Positions 29,892 to 38,413 of a stretch of DNA of 64,000 bases are shown here, piece by piece. The DNA lies in assembly GCA_963792675.1 (NCBI GenBank), contig CAWBWT010000002.1:3100001-3164000 (forward strand). Reading direction: 5' to 3'. The notes under the pieces are model-generated. The model worked only from the letters and a program-made list of their open reading frames with translations, had not been told where the DNA came from and searched no databases. The position numbers and the translations under genes are program-made. The DNA comes from JBBROS01 sp963792675. GTDB lineage: Bacteria; Pseudomonadota; Alphaproteobacteria; Acetobacterales; Acetobacteraceae. How positions within the stretch are numbered: the stretch's first letter is position 1; every line of letters begins with the position of its first letter.

Positions 29892-31445
29892 TCACGCAAG
29901 CGTCGAGGCGTTGGGCTCCGGCGACGGCCGAGCTGTGTCACTCGCCTTGCAGAGTAATGCCGAGAGCGCGGCCACCGGCAGCGGCTTGCTGAACAAGTAG
30001 CCTTGGATGAAGTCGCAGCCGTAGGACGCGATCAATTCGTACTGTCGCCGGGTTTCGACGCCCTCGACCACGACGGTGACGCCGAGTTCGTGCGCCAGGG
30101 CGGTGATGTTGCGGATCATCGCCCCGGTCGCGAACTCGGTTTCCAGCTCGGCGACGAAGCTCCGGTCGATTTTGAGCACGTCGACCTTGAGCTGCGTGAG
30201 ATAGGACAAATTCGAGTAGCCGGCGCCGAAATCGTCGAGCGCCAGGCCGATCCCCTCTGCGCGCAGCGCCTCAATCGTCTGCCGAACCGCCGGGTGGTCG
30301 GTCAGCATCACGCTCTCGGTCACTTCCAGCAGCAGCTGCGCCGGGGCGAGACCGTTGCGCCTCAATGTCTGGCGGACGAAGCCGACGATCTCGTTGTCCT
30401 GCAGCTGCAGCGGCGAGAGATTGACCGAGACCCGGCGCAAGAGGCCGTCGCGCAACATCGGCCTCGCCTGGTTGCAGGCGGCCGCGAGAACCTGCTTGCC
30501 GACTTCGACGATCAAGCCCCGCTCCTCGGCAATACCGATGAAGCGATCCGGCGGGATCATGCCGCGGGTCGGATGCGGCCATCGCGCAAGTGCCTCGGCC
30601 GCGACGATGCGGCCGCTCTGGGCGTCGACGATCGGCTGGAACCAGGTGGTGATGCCGCCGCTTTCAAGCGCGTCCCGCAGATCCTGCTCCAACTCGAGCC
30701 GCTCCTCGAGCTCGGACACCATACCCGGATCGAATGCGGCGAAGCGGCCCCGGCCGGCGACCTTCGCGCTGTAGAGCGCAAGGTCGGCAAACCGCAGCAG
30801 GTCGGCGGAGGTCGTCGCCTGGCCCGGCGTCGCGGCGAACCCGATCGAACAGGACAGCTTGGTGCGGTGAGCCGATTCCGCCGGCGGCGCCTCCGCAGCG
30901 TGCAGGATCCGTTCCGCCCATTCCTGCCCGCTCGCCAAGCCGTCCCCGCGGCCTTGCAGCAGAACCGCAAACTCGTCGCCGCCGAGCCGCGCCACCAGCC
31001 CGGCCTCGCCGCAGACTTGGCTGAGCCGCTCGGCCGTCTCGATCAGCAACGCGTCGCCAGCGGCATGCCCGAAGCGATCGTTGACCTGCTTGAACCGATC
31101 GAGGTCGATGACCAGCAAGACCGCTTGGGTTTCGCCGCCCCCGCAGCCCGCCACGGCGGCGTCGAGACAATCCTGCAGCCGACGACGGTTCGCGACGCCT
31201 GTCAGCAGGTCGCGTTCGGCCAGCGCCACGGCCTGTCGGCGTTCGCGCTCGAGCTCGACCGTGCGGCTCGACACCCTGGCCTCCAAGTCGGCGTTCAAGG
31301 CCACCAGTTTCTGGTTGATCTCGTACAGTTCGAGGCTCTTGGCTTCCAGCACTCGTTCGGCCTCGCCGCGAGCTGCCACCTCTCGGGCGACACGCCGCCG
31401 CAGCAGGGCAACGGTGCCGGTCAGGTCCTCGTCTGAACCGGGCAT
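29892..31445 (-). CDS. GGDEF-EAL cyclic-di-GMP enzyme, likely H-NOX-associated (HaCE-type)
   Basis: This 517-residue soluble protein has a coiled coil at residues 12-75, a GGDEF domain (ARLGGDEF, signature 155-159) and an EAL domain (EAL at 284-286). The GGDEF domain has an intact signature but no RxxD inhibitory site. The EAL domain keeps the expected catalytic residues in NLSPLQL, LLEVTES, ALDDFGAGYS, LKIDRSF, VVEGVET and FIQGYLF. It should therefore be able to make and break c-di-GMP. No membrane helix or sensor domain is present. It overlaps the H-NOX gene by 25 nt, the arrangement known for H-NOX-associated c-di-GMP enzymes. Confidence 0.9.
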   Translation of the reverse strand: MPGSDEDLTGTVALLRRRVAREVAARGEAERVLEAKSLELYEINQKLVALNADLEARVSSRTVELERERRQAVALAERDLLTGVANRRRLQDCLDAAVAGCGGGETQAVLLVIDLDRFKQVNDRFGHAAGDALLIETAERLSQVCGEAGLVARLGGDEFAVLLQGRGDGLASGQEWAERILHAAEAPPAESAHRTKLSCSIGFAATPGQATTSADLLRFADLALYSAKVAGRGRFAAFDPGMVSELEERLELEQDLRDALESGGITTWFQPIVDAQSGRIVAAEALARWPHPTRGMIPPDRFIGIAEERGLIVEVGKQVLAAACNQARPMLRDGLLRRVSVNLSPLQLQDNEIVGFVRQTLRRNGLAPAQLLLEVTESVMLTDHPAVRQTIEALRAEGIGLALDDFGAGYSNLSYLTQLKVDVLKIDRSFVAELETEFATGAMIRNITALAHELGVTVVVEGVETRRQYELIASYGCDFIQGYLFSKPLPVAALSALLCKASDTARPSPEPNASTLA

Positions 31446-32017
31446 GCAATCACCGGTTGATCCGTCACACTCGAGCCCACCAGCTCGATGCGCAGCCGGC
31501 CATACTCGCCCTCGGGTCCCGTCACGGTTTCGGCGGAGATGCTGATCGCTTGCCCGAGATGCTGCGCCGCTCCCTTGATCACGCCGATCGCGAGCTCGGT
31601 CAGCCGCTTGGTGCTGTGATACCCGAGCACCAGCACACGGGGATCACGCGCCTCGACGGTGAAGGTCGGCAGCTCGGCATCCGGGTAAAGCTTGCGGACT
31701 TCGCGCTCGTGGAACGTATTCACCTCGGACAGGATGGTGAACAAACCACGCTCAGGGTTGAAGAACTGCCCCGAGTTCTCCACCCAGCTGGCGAAGCAGT
31801 GCTGGCCGAAACCGTCCAGCATCTGCGGCACCGGCTCACCGGTGACCGCGACATGGGCGCCGACCAGGGCCAGCATCTCGTCGAACGGGTAGGTGCCGAC
31901 GTTCGTATACGCCCCACCATGCGGCAGCTCGGCGCGGACGATGATCTCGTCGAGCGCAACCTCGCCGTGCATCTCCTCCACGTGCTTGAAAAACTCGGTG
32001 AACACGATGCCCTTCAC
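31421..32017 (-). CDS. H-NOX (heme NO-binding domain) protein with altered heme-ligand positions
   Basis: The fold is recognisable from MKGIVFTEF, LPHGGAYTNVGTYPFDEM, EVRKLYPDAELP and GVIKGAAQHL. H-NOX proteins bind heme and sense NO or O2. The GTG at 32017 is preferred because GGAG lies 7 nt upstream and the conserved domain starts there (198 residues). The proximal histidine normally lies seven residues before the LYP tyrosine. Here that position is E104 and a histidine sits one residue earlier (H103). The heme-propionate motif YxSxR reads Y133-H-S-T-K137. Whether it binds heme is therefore open. It overlaps the GGDEF-EAL gene, its probable output enzyme. Confidence 0.85.
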   Translation of the reverse strand: MKGIVFTEFFKHVEEMHGEVALDEIIVRAELPHGGAYTNVGTYPFDEMLALVGAHVAVTGEPVPQMLDGFGQHCFASWVENSGQFFNPERGLFTILSEVNTFHEREVRKLYPDAELPTFTVEARDPRVLVLGYHSTKRLTELAIGVIKGAAQHLGQAISISAETVTGPEGEYGRLRIELVGSSVTDQPVIACPVQTRT

Positions 32018-32139
32018 GCCGGCGCTCCACTGGCCTTGTATCGGCGCAGCATCCCATAACGGCTTTAACGAAGGCTTACCGTCCATCGAGCGGCAGGCGC
32101 CCGGTAGCACCTCGAGGGCGGATAGGTTATCAGCCCGCC

Positions 32140-32730
32140 ATGGCCCGCATCGCCGACCTCACCCGCACCACGTCCGAGACCGCGATCACCCTCCGCCTCG
32201 ACCTCGACGGGAGCGGCCGGGCGCGGGTCGCGACCGGGATCGGCTTCCTCGACCACATGCTGACGGCGTTGGCCCGCCACGCGTTGATCGACCTCGAGGT
32301 CGAAGCCAAGGGCGATCTCCATATCGACGATCACCACACCACCGAAGACGTGGGCATCGTGCTCGGCCGGGCCTTGGCCGAGGCGCTCGGCGACAAGCGC
32401 GGCGTGCGCCGCTACGGCCATGCGGTGGTGCCGATGGACGAGGCGCTGGTGGATGCCGCGCTGGACCTGTCGGGCCGCCCGTTCCTGGCCTGGTCGGTGC
32501 AGTTCGGCCCGGGCAAGATCGGGACCATGGACACCGAGCTGTTCGAGGAGTTCTTCCGGGCCTTGGCGATGAATGGGCTGATCACGTTGCACATCAACCA
32601 ACGCGCCGGCCGCAACGCCCATCACGTCGCCGAGGCGGCGTTCAAGGCGGTCGCTCGCGCGCTGCGGATGGCGGTCGAGCCCGACCCGCGCGCCGCCGGC
32701 GCCGTGCCGTCCACCAAGGGCAGCCTGTGA
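32140..32730 (+). CDS. hisB: Imidazoleglycerol-phosphate dehydratase
   Basis: This 196-residue monofunctional HisB dehydrates imidazoleglycerol phosphate, the sixth histidine step. The manganese-binding histidine motifs IDDHHTTEDVGI and NAHHVAEAAFK are intact, as is GIGFLDHML. It has no phosphatase domain, unlike the enterobacterial fusion. It starts the his operon here, divergent from H-NOX. The GTG of the next gene overlaps its stop. Confidence 0.96.
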   Translation: MARIADLTRTTSETAITLRLDLDGSGRARVATGIGFLDHMLTALARHALIDLEVEAKGDLHIDDHHTTEDVGIVLGRALAEALGDKRGVRRYGHAVVPMDEALVDAALDLSGRPFLAWSVQFGPGKIGTMDTELFEEFFRALAMNGLITLHINQRAGRNAHHVAEAAFKAVARALRMAVEPDPRAAGAVPSTKGSL

Positions 32731-33098
32731 AGTCGTTCACCGCACACCTCAAGCCGGGCCACGAGCCGGTGCTGCTGGTCGACGCGTTCGCCTGGGGCGC
32801 TTTCCTGTTCGGCCCGTTGTGGTTCGCCGCCCACCGCGCCTGGGTGCTGGCCGCGCTTGACCTGCTGCTGGTCCTCGTGGTGGCCGTGCTGCTGCCGGCG
32901 CCGGCGGGACCGGTCGTGCAGCTCGGCATCGCCCTCCTGGCCGGCCTTCTCGGACGGGACGGCGTGCGCTGGGGATTGGAGCGGGACGGCTACACCATGG
33001 CGCACGTGCTGGCGGCACGCGACGCCGACGCCGCCCTGGGCCGCCTGCTCACCTACCGGCCGGAAATCGCCGCCGGCATGGCCGCGAGCCTGTCATGA
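32727..33098 (+). CDS. DUF2628 family membrane protein embedded in the his operon
   Basis: This 123-residue protein begins VKSFTAHLKPGHEPVLLVDAF (GTG start 32727 overlapping the hisB stop). WGAFLFGPLWFAAHRAW leads into two or three membrane helices (about residues 25-75), and a charged C-terminal part follows. DUF2628 proteins are small inner-membrane proteins of unknown role. Its stop overlaps the hisH ATG. Proteins of this kind within alphaproteobacterial his operons have been seen before, but I know of no demonstrated role in histidine synthesis. Confidence 0.8.
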   Translation: MKSFTAHLKPGHEPVLLVDAFAWGAFLFGPLWFAAHRAWVLAALDLLLVLVVAVLLPAPAGPVVQLGIALLAGLLGRDGVRWGLERDGYTMAHVLAARDADAALGRLLTYRPEIAAGMAASLS

Positions 33099-33733
33099 TG
33101 CGCGTCGTGGTGGTCGATTACGGCAGCGGCAACCTGGCTTCGGCCGCGCGCGCGCTGGCCCACGCCGCCGACCTCGAGGGGCTCGACGCCACCGTCGCGA
33201 TCACCGCCGATGCCGCCGAGGTCGCAGCGGCCGACCGCGTCGTGCTGCCAGGCCAGGGTGCGTTTGCGGACTGCGCGGCCGGCCTCGCCGCGGTTCCGGG
33301 CCTGCGCGACGCCATTTTTAGCAGCGCCGAGCGCGGCCGGCCGTTCCTCGGCATCTGCGTCGGCATGCAGCTGATGGCCGAGCGCGGCCTGGAACATCGC
33401 GTCACCCCGGGGTTCGGCTGGATCGGCGGCGACATCGCGGCCATGCCGGCCGAAGGGCTGCGCCTGCCGCAGATGGGCTGGAACGGGCTCGACTTCGTTC
33501 CCGGCGCCCACAAGCTGCTCGATGGCCTCGAACCCGGCGACCACGCCTATTTCGTGCACAGCTACGCGCTGCAGCCGACCCGGCCGGGCGAAGTGCTCGC
33601 CACCACGGAGTACGGCGGCCCGGTCGCTGCCTTGGTCGCGCACGAGAACCGCGCCGGCACCCAGTTCCACGTTGAAAAGAGCCAGGCGGTGGGCTTGCGC
33701 ATCCTCGGCAATTTCCTCCGGTGGTCGCCGTGA
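33095..33733 (+). CDS. hisH: Imidazole glycerol phosphate synthase subunit HisH (glutaminase)
   Basis: This 212-residue glutaminase channels ammonia to HisF. The class I amidotransferase triad is visible: the nucleophile cysteine in FLGICVGMQLM, and the His/Glu pair in TQFHVEKSQAVG. VVDYGSGNLAS is the usual N-terminus. ATG 33095 overlaps the DUF2628 stop. Its stop is shared with the start of the GNAT gene (GTGA). Confidence 0.96.
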   Translation: MMRVVVVDYGSGNLASAARALAHAADLEGLDATVAITADAAEVAAADRVVLPGQGAFADCAAGLAAVPGLRDAIFSSAERGRPFLGICVGMQLMAERGLEHRVTPGFGWIGGDIAAMPAEGLRLPQMGWNGLDFVPGAHKLLDGLEPGDHAYFVHSYALQPTRPGEVLATTEYGGPVAALVAHENRAGTQFHVEKSQAVGLRILGNFLRWSP

Positions 33734-34287
33734 CCGGTGTCGGCACCGCTCCCGCCCACAGCCTGCTGGTCGAGCGCACCAACGAGCTGTCCGACGACGA
33801 CATCGAGGCGCTGTGCGAGGCCGCCGACGCGGCCATCCTGGAAGGCGGCGGGTTCGGCTGGGTGAAATCGCCGGGCCGGCTCTCACTCGCCCGCTACTTC
33901 CGCGGCGTGCTGCTCGTCCCGGAACGCGAGCTGTTCGTGGCCCGGCTCGACGGCGTCATCGTCGGCAGCGCCCAGCTGGTGCGGCCGCCGCGCAACAACG
34001 AGGCGCAAGCCTTCGCCGCCACCCTCATGCACGCTTTCACCGCCCCCTACGCCCGCGGCCACGGCCTCGCCCGCATGCTGACCGTTCGGGTCGAGGACGG
34101 CGCCCGCGCGTTGGGCTACCAGGTGCTGAACCTCGACGTGCGCGAAACCCAGGAGGCGGCGATCCGCCTATACGAGAGCCTCGGCTACGAGCGCTGGGGC
34201 ATCCACCCCTGCTATGCCCGCGTCGCCGGCCGCTCGATCCGCGGGTTCTACTATCACAAGATGCTCCAAAGCGAGCCGAAGGCGTGA
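33730..34287 (+). CDS. GNAT family N-acetyltransferase between hisH and hisA
   Basis: This 185-residue protein has the GNAT core. ELFVARLDGVIVGSAQLV is the beta-2/3 region, YARGHGLARMLTVRVEDGARALGY is motif A around the acetyl-CoA pyrophosphate, and NLDVRETQEAAIRLYESLGY is motif B. The start is GTG 33730, overlapping the hisH stop; GTG 33721 is possible. The acceptor is unknown. Tight coupling to his genes hints at a shared transcript, not necessarily a shared pathway. Confidence 0.83.
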   Translation: MTGVGTAPAHSLLVERTNELSDDDIEALCEAADAAILEGGGFGWVKSPGRLSLARYFRGVLLVPERELFVARLDGVIVGSAQLVRPPRNNEAQAFAATLMHAFTAPYARGHGLARMLTVRVEDGARALGYQVLNLDVRETQEAAIRLYESLGYERWGIHPCYARVAGRSIRGFYYHKMLQSEPKA

Positions 34288-34309
34288 CCAAGCCCCGCGA
34301 GCCGCACGC

Positions 34310-35076
34310 TTGAGCCTCACCCTCTACCCCGCCATCGATCTGAAGGACGGCGCCTGCGTCCGGCTGCGTCGCGGCGAGATGGACGGCGCCACCGTCTATT
34401 CCGACGATCCCGGTGCCCAAGCCCGCGCCTGGCAGGACGCCGGCTGCGAATGGCTGCACGTCGTCGACCTCAACGGCGCCTTTGCCGGCCGCCCGGTCAA
34501 CGCCGAAGCGGTCGCCGCCATCCTGGGCGCCGCCACTGTCCCGGTGCAGCTCGGCGGCGGCATCCGCGACATGGCAGGCGTGGCGGCCTGGCTCGACCGC
34601 GGCGTCGCCCGGGTGATCCTCGGCAGCGCCGCGCTCAAGACCCCGGCTTTGGTGCACGACGCCTGCCGCGCCTTTCCCGGCCGCATCGCCGTCGGCATCG
34701 ATGCCCGGGACGGCATGGTCGCCGCCGAGGGCTGGGCCGAAACCTCCGATGTCGCCGCCGCCGACCTCGCGCTCCGCTTCGAGGACGCCGGGGTCGCGGC
34801 CATCATCTACACCGACATCGCCCGCGACGGCATGCTGTCGGGCCTCAATCTGGAGCAGACCCGGGCGCTGGCCGATCGCCTGCGAACGCCGGTGATCGCC
34901 AGCGGCGGCGTCGGCTCGCTAGCCGACCTCGAGGCGTTGCGCGACGTGGCCCGGACGCCCGCCACCGCCGCCGCCACCGCACCGCCACCGGCACCATCGC
35001 CGGCGTCATCGTCGGCCGGGCGCTGTACGATGGTCGCGTGAACCTGGCCGAGGCGCTCGTCACACTCCAGCGATAA
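34310..35076 (+). CDS. hisA: ProFAR isomerase HisA, frameshifted near the C-terminus
   Basis: HisA isomerises ProFAR to PRFAR. The TTG at 34310 gives SLTLYPAIDLKDGACVRLRRG. VPVQLGGGIRDMAGVAAWLDRG and IIYTDIARDGMLSGLN are conserved. After SLADLEALRDVA the frame breaks in a GCC/ACC-rich tract (about 34955-34995). The true C-terminus ATGTIAGVIVGRALYDGRV...LVTLQR is in another frame. The span is 3n+2, so one base is missing or two are extra. The TTG is supported by conservation starting there and no other suitable start. It lies 23 nt after the GNAT stop. Confidence 0.88.
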
Positions 35077-35156
35077 CCGCGTGAAACGTCTAGACAATGC
35101 TGCCGTCGAGCGTTCATCCGCTTGCAACGACTCGGACTGGCTTATCTAAGCGTCTC

Positions 35157-35929
35157 ATGTTGAAACTGCGCATCATTCCCTGTCTCGACGTCAAGGACGG
35201 CCGCGTCGTGAAGGGCGTCAACTTCGTCTCGCTTCGTGACGCGGGCGACCCGGTGGAGCAAGCGGCGGTCTACGACGCCGCCGGCGCCGACGAGCTGACC
35301 TTCCTCGACATCACCGCCAGCCACGAGAACCGCGACACCATCCTCGACGTCGTTGCGCGCACCGCGGCCCGAATTTCTTGCCGCTGACGGTGGGCGGCGG
35401 GGTGCGCTCGACCGAGGACATGCGGCGGCTGCTGCTGGCCGGCGCCGACAAGTGCAGCATGAACTCCGCCGCCGTCGCCCGTCCCGACCTGGTGCGCGAG
35501 GCCGGCGAGAAGTTCGGCAGCCAGTGCGTCGTGGTCGCCGTCGATGCCCGGCAAGCTGGCCCGGGACGCTGGGAGGTGTTCACCCATGGCGGCCGCACGC
35601 CGACCGGCATCGACGCCGTGGACTGGTGCCGGCAGGTCGCCGCACTCGGCGCCGGCGAGATTCTGCTGACCAGCATGGACCGCGACGGCACCGGGACCGG
35701 CTTCGACCTCGACCTGCTGCGGGCCGTTTGCGGCGCCGTGCGGCTGCCGGTGGTGGCGTCAGGCGGCGTCGGCAGCCTCGCGCACTTCGTCGAGGGCGCC
35801 CGTGCCGGTGCCACCGGACTGCTGGCGGCCAGCGTGTTCCATTTCGGCACCTTCACCGTACCGCAGGTGAAGGCGGCGCTGGCCGAGGCCGGGCTGCCGG
35901 TCCGGCCGGAACGAAAGGTCGCGGCATGA
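35157..35929 (+). CDS. hisF: Imidazole glycerol phosphate synthase subunit HisF, frameshifted
   Basis: HisF is the cyclase that, with HisH, makes IGP and AICAR. LRIIPCLDVKDGRVVKGVNF is the family start. The conserved PLTVGGGVRSTEDMRRLL and ILLTSMDRDGTGTGFD follow in another frame. The junction is at about 35375-35380: adding one T to the short run in CGAATTTCTTG restores IFLPLTVGG. The span is 3n+2, consistent with one missing base in a T run. The repaired length is about 257 residues. Downstream overlap with hisE is ATGA. Confidence 0.92.
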
Positions 35930-36360
35930 AGAAGCCGGGGCGCAAAGCCGCCGCAGTGGTCCCGCTGGCGGCGGCCGCGGCGAGAAAGAAGGGTGCCAAG
36001 GCGCCACCGCAGGAGTCCGGCGCCGACGTGCTCGACCGGCTTTATGCCGTCGTCGTGGAACGGCGTACCGCCGATCCGGCGCGCAGCCATTCTGCCCGCC
36101 TGCTGTCGCGCGGCACCGCCAAGGTGGCGCAGAAGTTTGGCGAGGAAGCGGTCGAGTGCCTGATCGAGGCCGTCGCCGGCAACCCCGCGGCCCTGATCGG
36201 CGAAAGCGCCGACGTGCTCTATCACCTGCTCGTCATGTGGGTCGCCAGCGGCGTCACACCCGACCAGGTCTGGGCCGAGTTGCGCCGCCGCGAGGGCGTC
36301 AGCGGGATCGACGAGAAGGCCGCCCGGATTCGCCCGGTCGGTACCTCGAAGATCCCCTGA
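35926..36360 (+). CDS. hisE: Phosphoribosyl-ATP pyrophosphatase
   Basis: This 144-residue HisE removes pyrophosphate from PR-ATP. The pyrophosphatase core is DVLDRLYAVV and AKVAQKFGEEAVECLIEAVAG, with ESADVLYHLLVMW carrying the metal-binding acidic residues. An unusually long basic, alanine-rich leader of about 30 residues precedes it (MKKPGRKAAAVVPLAAAAARKKGAK). The ATG overlaps the hisF stop; a later start is conceivable but would lose the coupling. hisI is not in the window. Confidence 0.92.
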   Translation: MKKPGRKAAAVVPLAAAAARKKGAKAPPQESGADVLDRLYAVVVERRTADPARSHSARLLSRGTAKVAQKFGEEAVECLIEAVAGNPAALIGESADVLYHLLVMWVASGVTPDQVWAELRRREGVSGIDEKAARIRPVGTSKIP

Positions 36361-36396
36361 CGCTAGCCCTTCTGACGCCTGGCCTCCTGACGCCGG

Positions 36397-36416
36397 GGCC
36401 GGGTCAAGGCCCGGCC
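36397..36416. terminator. Hairpin between convergent hisE and a small membrane gene
   Basis: GGCCGGG (36397-36403) pairs with CCCGGCC (36410-36416) across a 6-nt loop. It lies at the meeting point of two convergent genes and covers the stop codon of the minus-strand one. There is no T tract, so it is at best a weak or Rho-assisted bidirectional terminator. Confidence 0.35.
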
Positions 36417-36616
36417 ACGGCCAGCGCAGCCTCGATCCCGTTACCATCGGCCACGTGGTCGGCCCCGCGGACCAACAGGCACAAGCTGAGCCCGAGGACG
36501 ATCATCAGCAGGGTCGCAATCAGCGCCCGGCGGATTTCCCGTCGCTCGTCCTCCCGGAACTCCGGGCTGAAATTCGCGACCGGTGAGATGACGAACCATT
36601 TGCGATCGATGTTCAT
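36404..36616 (-). CDS. Small single-pass membrane protein, hypothetical
   Basis: This 70-residue protein starts MNIDRKWFVISPVANFSPEFREDERREI. One hydrophobic helix (about residues 32-50, ALIATLLMIVLGLSLCLLV) follows, then a short tail. ATG 36616 has GGAG 8 nt upstream, which favours it over an upstream in-frame ATG at 36646. Codon use matches neighbours. I recognise no family. Confidence 0.55.
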   Translation of the reverse strand: MNIDRKWFVISPVANFSPEFREDERREIRRALIATLLMIVLGLSLCLLVRGADHVADGNGIEAALAVAGP

Positions 36617-36925
36617 GGGCTGCACTCCGGCTGACTTCGACCGCAACCTGCCCCGGCGACGGCTGCCGCGATGTGACCCGCATCACATCGCGGCGCGTGC
36701 CGCCGGTTCGAGGCTGGTTCTGTCGCGTGCGTCCGCCGCGGCATAGCAGCCGAAGCCTCACCGGGCGCTGCGGCGCCACCCAGGCTTCCGCGCACCCGAC
36801 CGGCCGCGCTACGAAGGGCGCCGTCACGGCCGGAGCGTTCCACCATCGCCGAACTCGCCCCCCCTTCGCCGCCGCCCGCCCCGGCCCTCGCGCTGCTGCG
36901 GCGGCACGCAGTCGCCATCCTTGCC
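36617..36925 (+). other. Intergenic region and possible N-terminal extension of the histidine kinase
   Basis: This 309-nt gap separates divergent genes. The last 81 nt stay open in the kinase frame. They would add a Pro/Ala-rich segment and RRH before the first membrane helix. A GGAG at 36832-36835 lies about 9 nt before an in-frame ATC at 36845. No ATG, GTG or TTG is available there. The remainder shows no gene or RNA that I can identify. Confidence 0.4.
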
Positions 36926-38413
36926 GTGGCGGTCGGGTTGGCGCTCGCCATCGCACTGGTTGCCGCGTCCGTCCTGCTCGCCGCCCGCAACGACGCCGCG
37001 GTCGAGCGGGTCGCGCGGGCGCAGCAAGCCCGGGCGGCGCTCGCCGGCACGCTGAGCGCGCTCGAGGGCGCCGAAACCGGCCAGCGCGGTTTCCTGCTGA
37101 CCCACAAGGAGAATTACCTCACCCCCTACAACGCCGGCGTGCGCGACGCGCCGGCGGCGCTCGACCGGCTCCAGGCCGCGCTCGACCGGGCGGACGGCGC
37201 CGCCGATGCCGCCGTGCCGGTCGCAGAGTTGCGCCGCCTCGCCGCCGAAAAACTCGAGGAGCTCGCCCAGACCCTGGCGCTTGCGCAGGGCGGCGATCAG
37301 GCCGGCTCGCTCGACATCGTCCAGTCCGACCGCGGCGAGCGCGACATGAATTCGATCCGCCAGCTGGTCGCCTCGCTCGACGCCCGGCAGGAGCAGGTGC
37401 TCTCGGAGCAGGTCGCGGTGGTCAACCGTGCCGGCCGGCTGCTGGTCGCGGCCGACACGCTCGGCCTCGTGCTGGTGGCGCTGATCGCCGCCGGCGTCGG
37501 ATGGGGCGCCTGGCGCGCGTTTGACGCCATGCGCGCCACCCAGGCGGAGTTGTCCGCCGCCTATGCGGCCCTTCGGGAATCGAGTGAGACGCTGGAAGAC
37601 CGGGTGCGCGACCGCACCGCCGAACTGACCGAGGCCAACGAGGAGATCCAGCGCTTCGCCTATATCGTCTCGCACGATCTGCGCGCGCCGCTGGTCAACA
37701 TCATGGGCTTCACGAGCGAGATGGAGGCCGCCGCCGCGACCTTGGGCGCGTTCGTCGAGCGGGCCGCCGAGCGCGACCCGGACGGCAGCCGCGAGGCGGT
37801 GCTCGCAGCGCGCGAGGACATCCCGGAATCGATTGGCTTCATCAAGACCTCGGCCGCCAAGATGGACCGCTTGATCGGCGCCATCCTGAAGCTGTCGCGC
37901 GAGGGCCGCCGGGTGCTGAGCGCCGAGCCGGTGGCGATGCGGCCGATGCTGGAGGGCATCGCCGCCAGTCTGCAGCACCAGGCCGAAGCCCGCGGCGCGG
38001 AATTCAGGATCGGCCCGCTGCCGGACGTGGTCTCGGACCGGCTGGTGCTGGAGCAGGTGTTCTCGAACCTGCTGGAGAACGCTTTGAAATACGGCAAGCC
38101 CGGGCGTCCGGGCCGGATTGTCGTGTCGGGGCGGGCATCGGGGCGGATGGCGGCGTTCACCGTCGAGGATAACGGCCGCGGCATCGCCGGACGCGACCTC
38201 GAGCGGGTGTTCGAGCTGTTCCGCCGCGCCGGCGACCAGAGCGTGCCCGGCGAGGGCATCGGCCTCGCCCACGTGCGCGCGCTGGTCCGGCGGCTGGGCG
38301 GCCGGATCGATTGCGTGTCGCGCGAAGACGTGGGATCGACCTTCCGGGTCGAGATCCCGCGCTCGGGCGGTGTGGCCGACCCGGTCAAGACGCGGGAGCA
38401 CGCAGAGCCATGA
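36926..38413 (+). CDS. CHASE3-domain sensor histidine kinase
   Basis: This 495-residue kinase has TM1 at the extreme N-terminus, a CHASE3 extracytoplasmic helical domain (TGQRGFLLTHKENYLTPYNAG), TM2 at about 170-195, and a coiled linker. HisKA follows with the phospho-acceptor in IVSHDLRAPLVNIMG. HATPase_c has NLLENALKYG, DNGRGIAG and GEGIGLAHVRALV. The first standard start is GTG 36926, but membrane topology and open upstream sequence suggest the true start lies earlier. It is coupled by ATGA overlap to the response regulator. Confidence 0.85.
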   Translation: MAVGLALAIALVAASVLLAARNDAAVERVARAQQARAALAGTLSALEGAETGQRGFLLTHKENYLTPYNAGVRDAPAALDRLQAALDRADGAADAAVPVAELRRLAAEKLEELAQTLALAQGGDQAGSLDIVQSDRGERDMNSIRQLVASLDARQEQVLSEQVAVVNRAGRLLVAADTLGLVLVALIAAGVGWGAWRAFDAMRATQAELSAAYAALRESSETLEDRVRDRTAELTEANEEIQRFAYIVSHDLRAPLVNIMGFTSEMEAAAATLGAFVERAAERDPDGSREAVLAAREDIPESIGFIKTSAAKMDRLIGAILKLSREGRRVLSAEPVAMRPMLEGIAASLQHQAEARGAEFRIGPLPDVVSDRLVLEQVFSNLLENALKYGKPGRPGRIVVSGRASGRMAAFTVEDNGRGIAGRDLERVFELFRRAGDQSVPGEGIGLAHVRALVRRLGGRIDCVSREDVGSTFRVEIPRSGGVADPVKTREHAEP

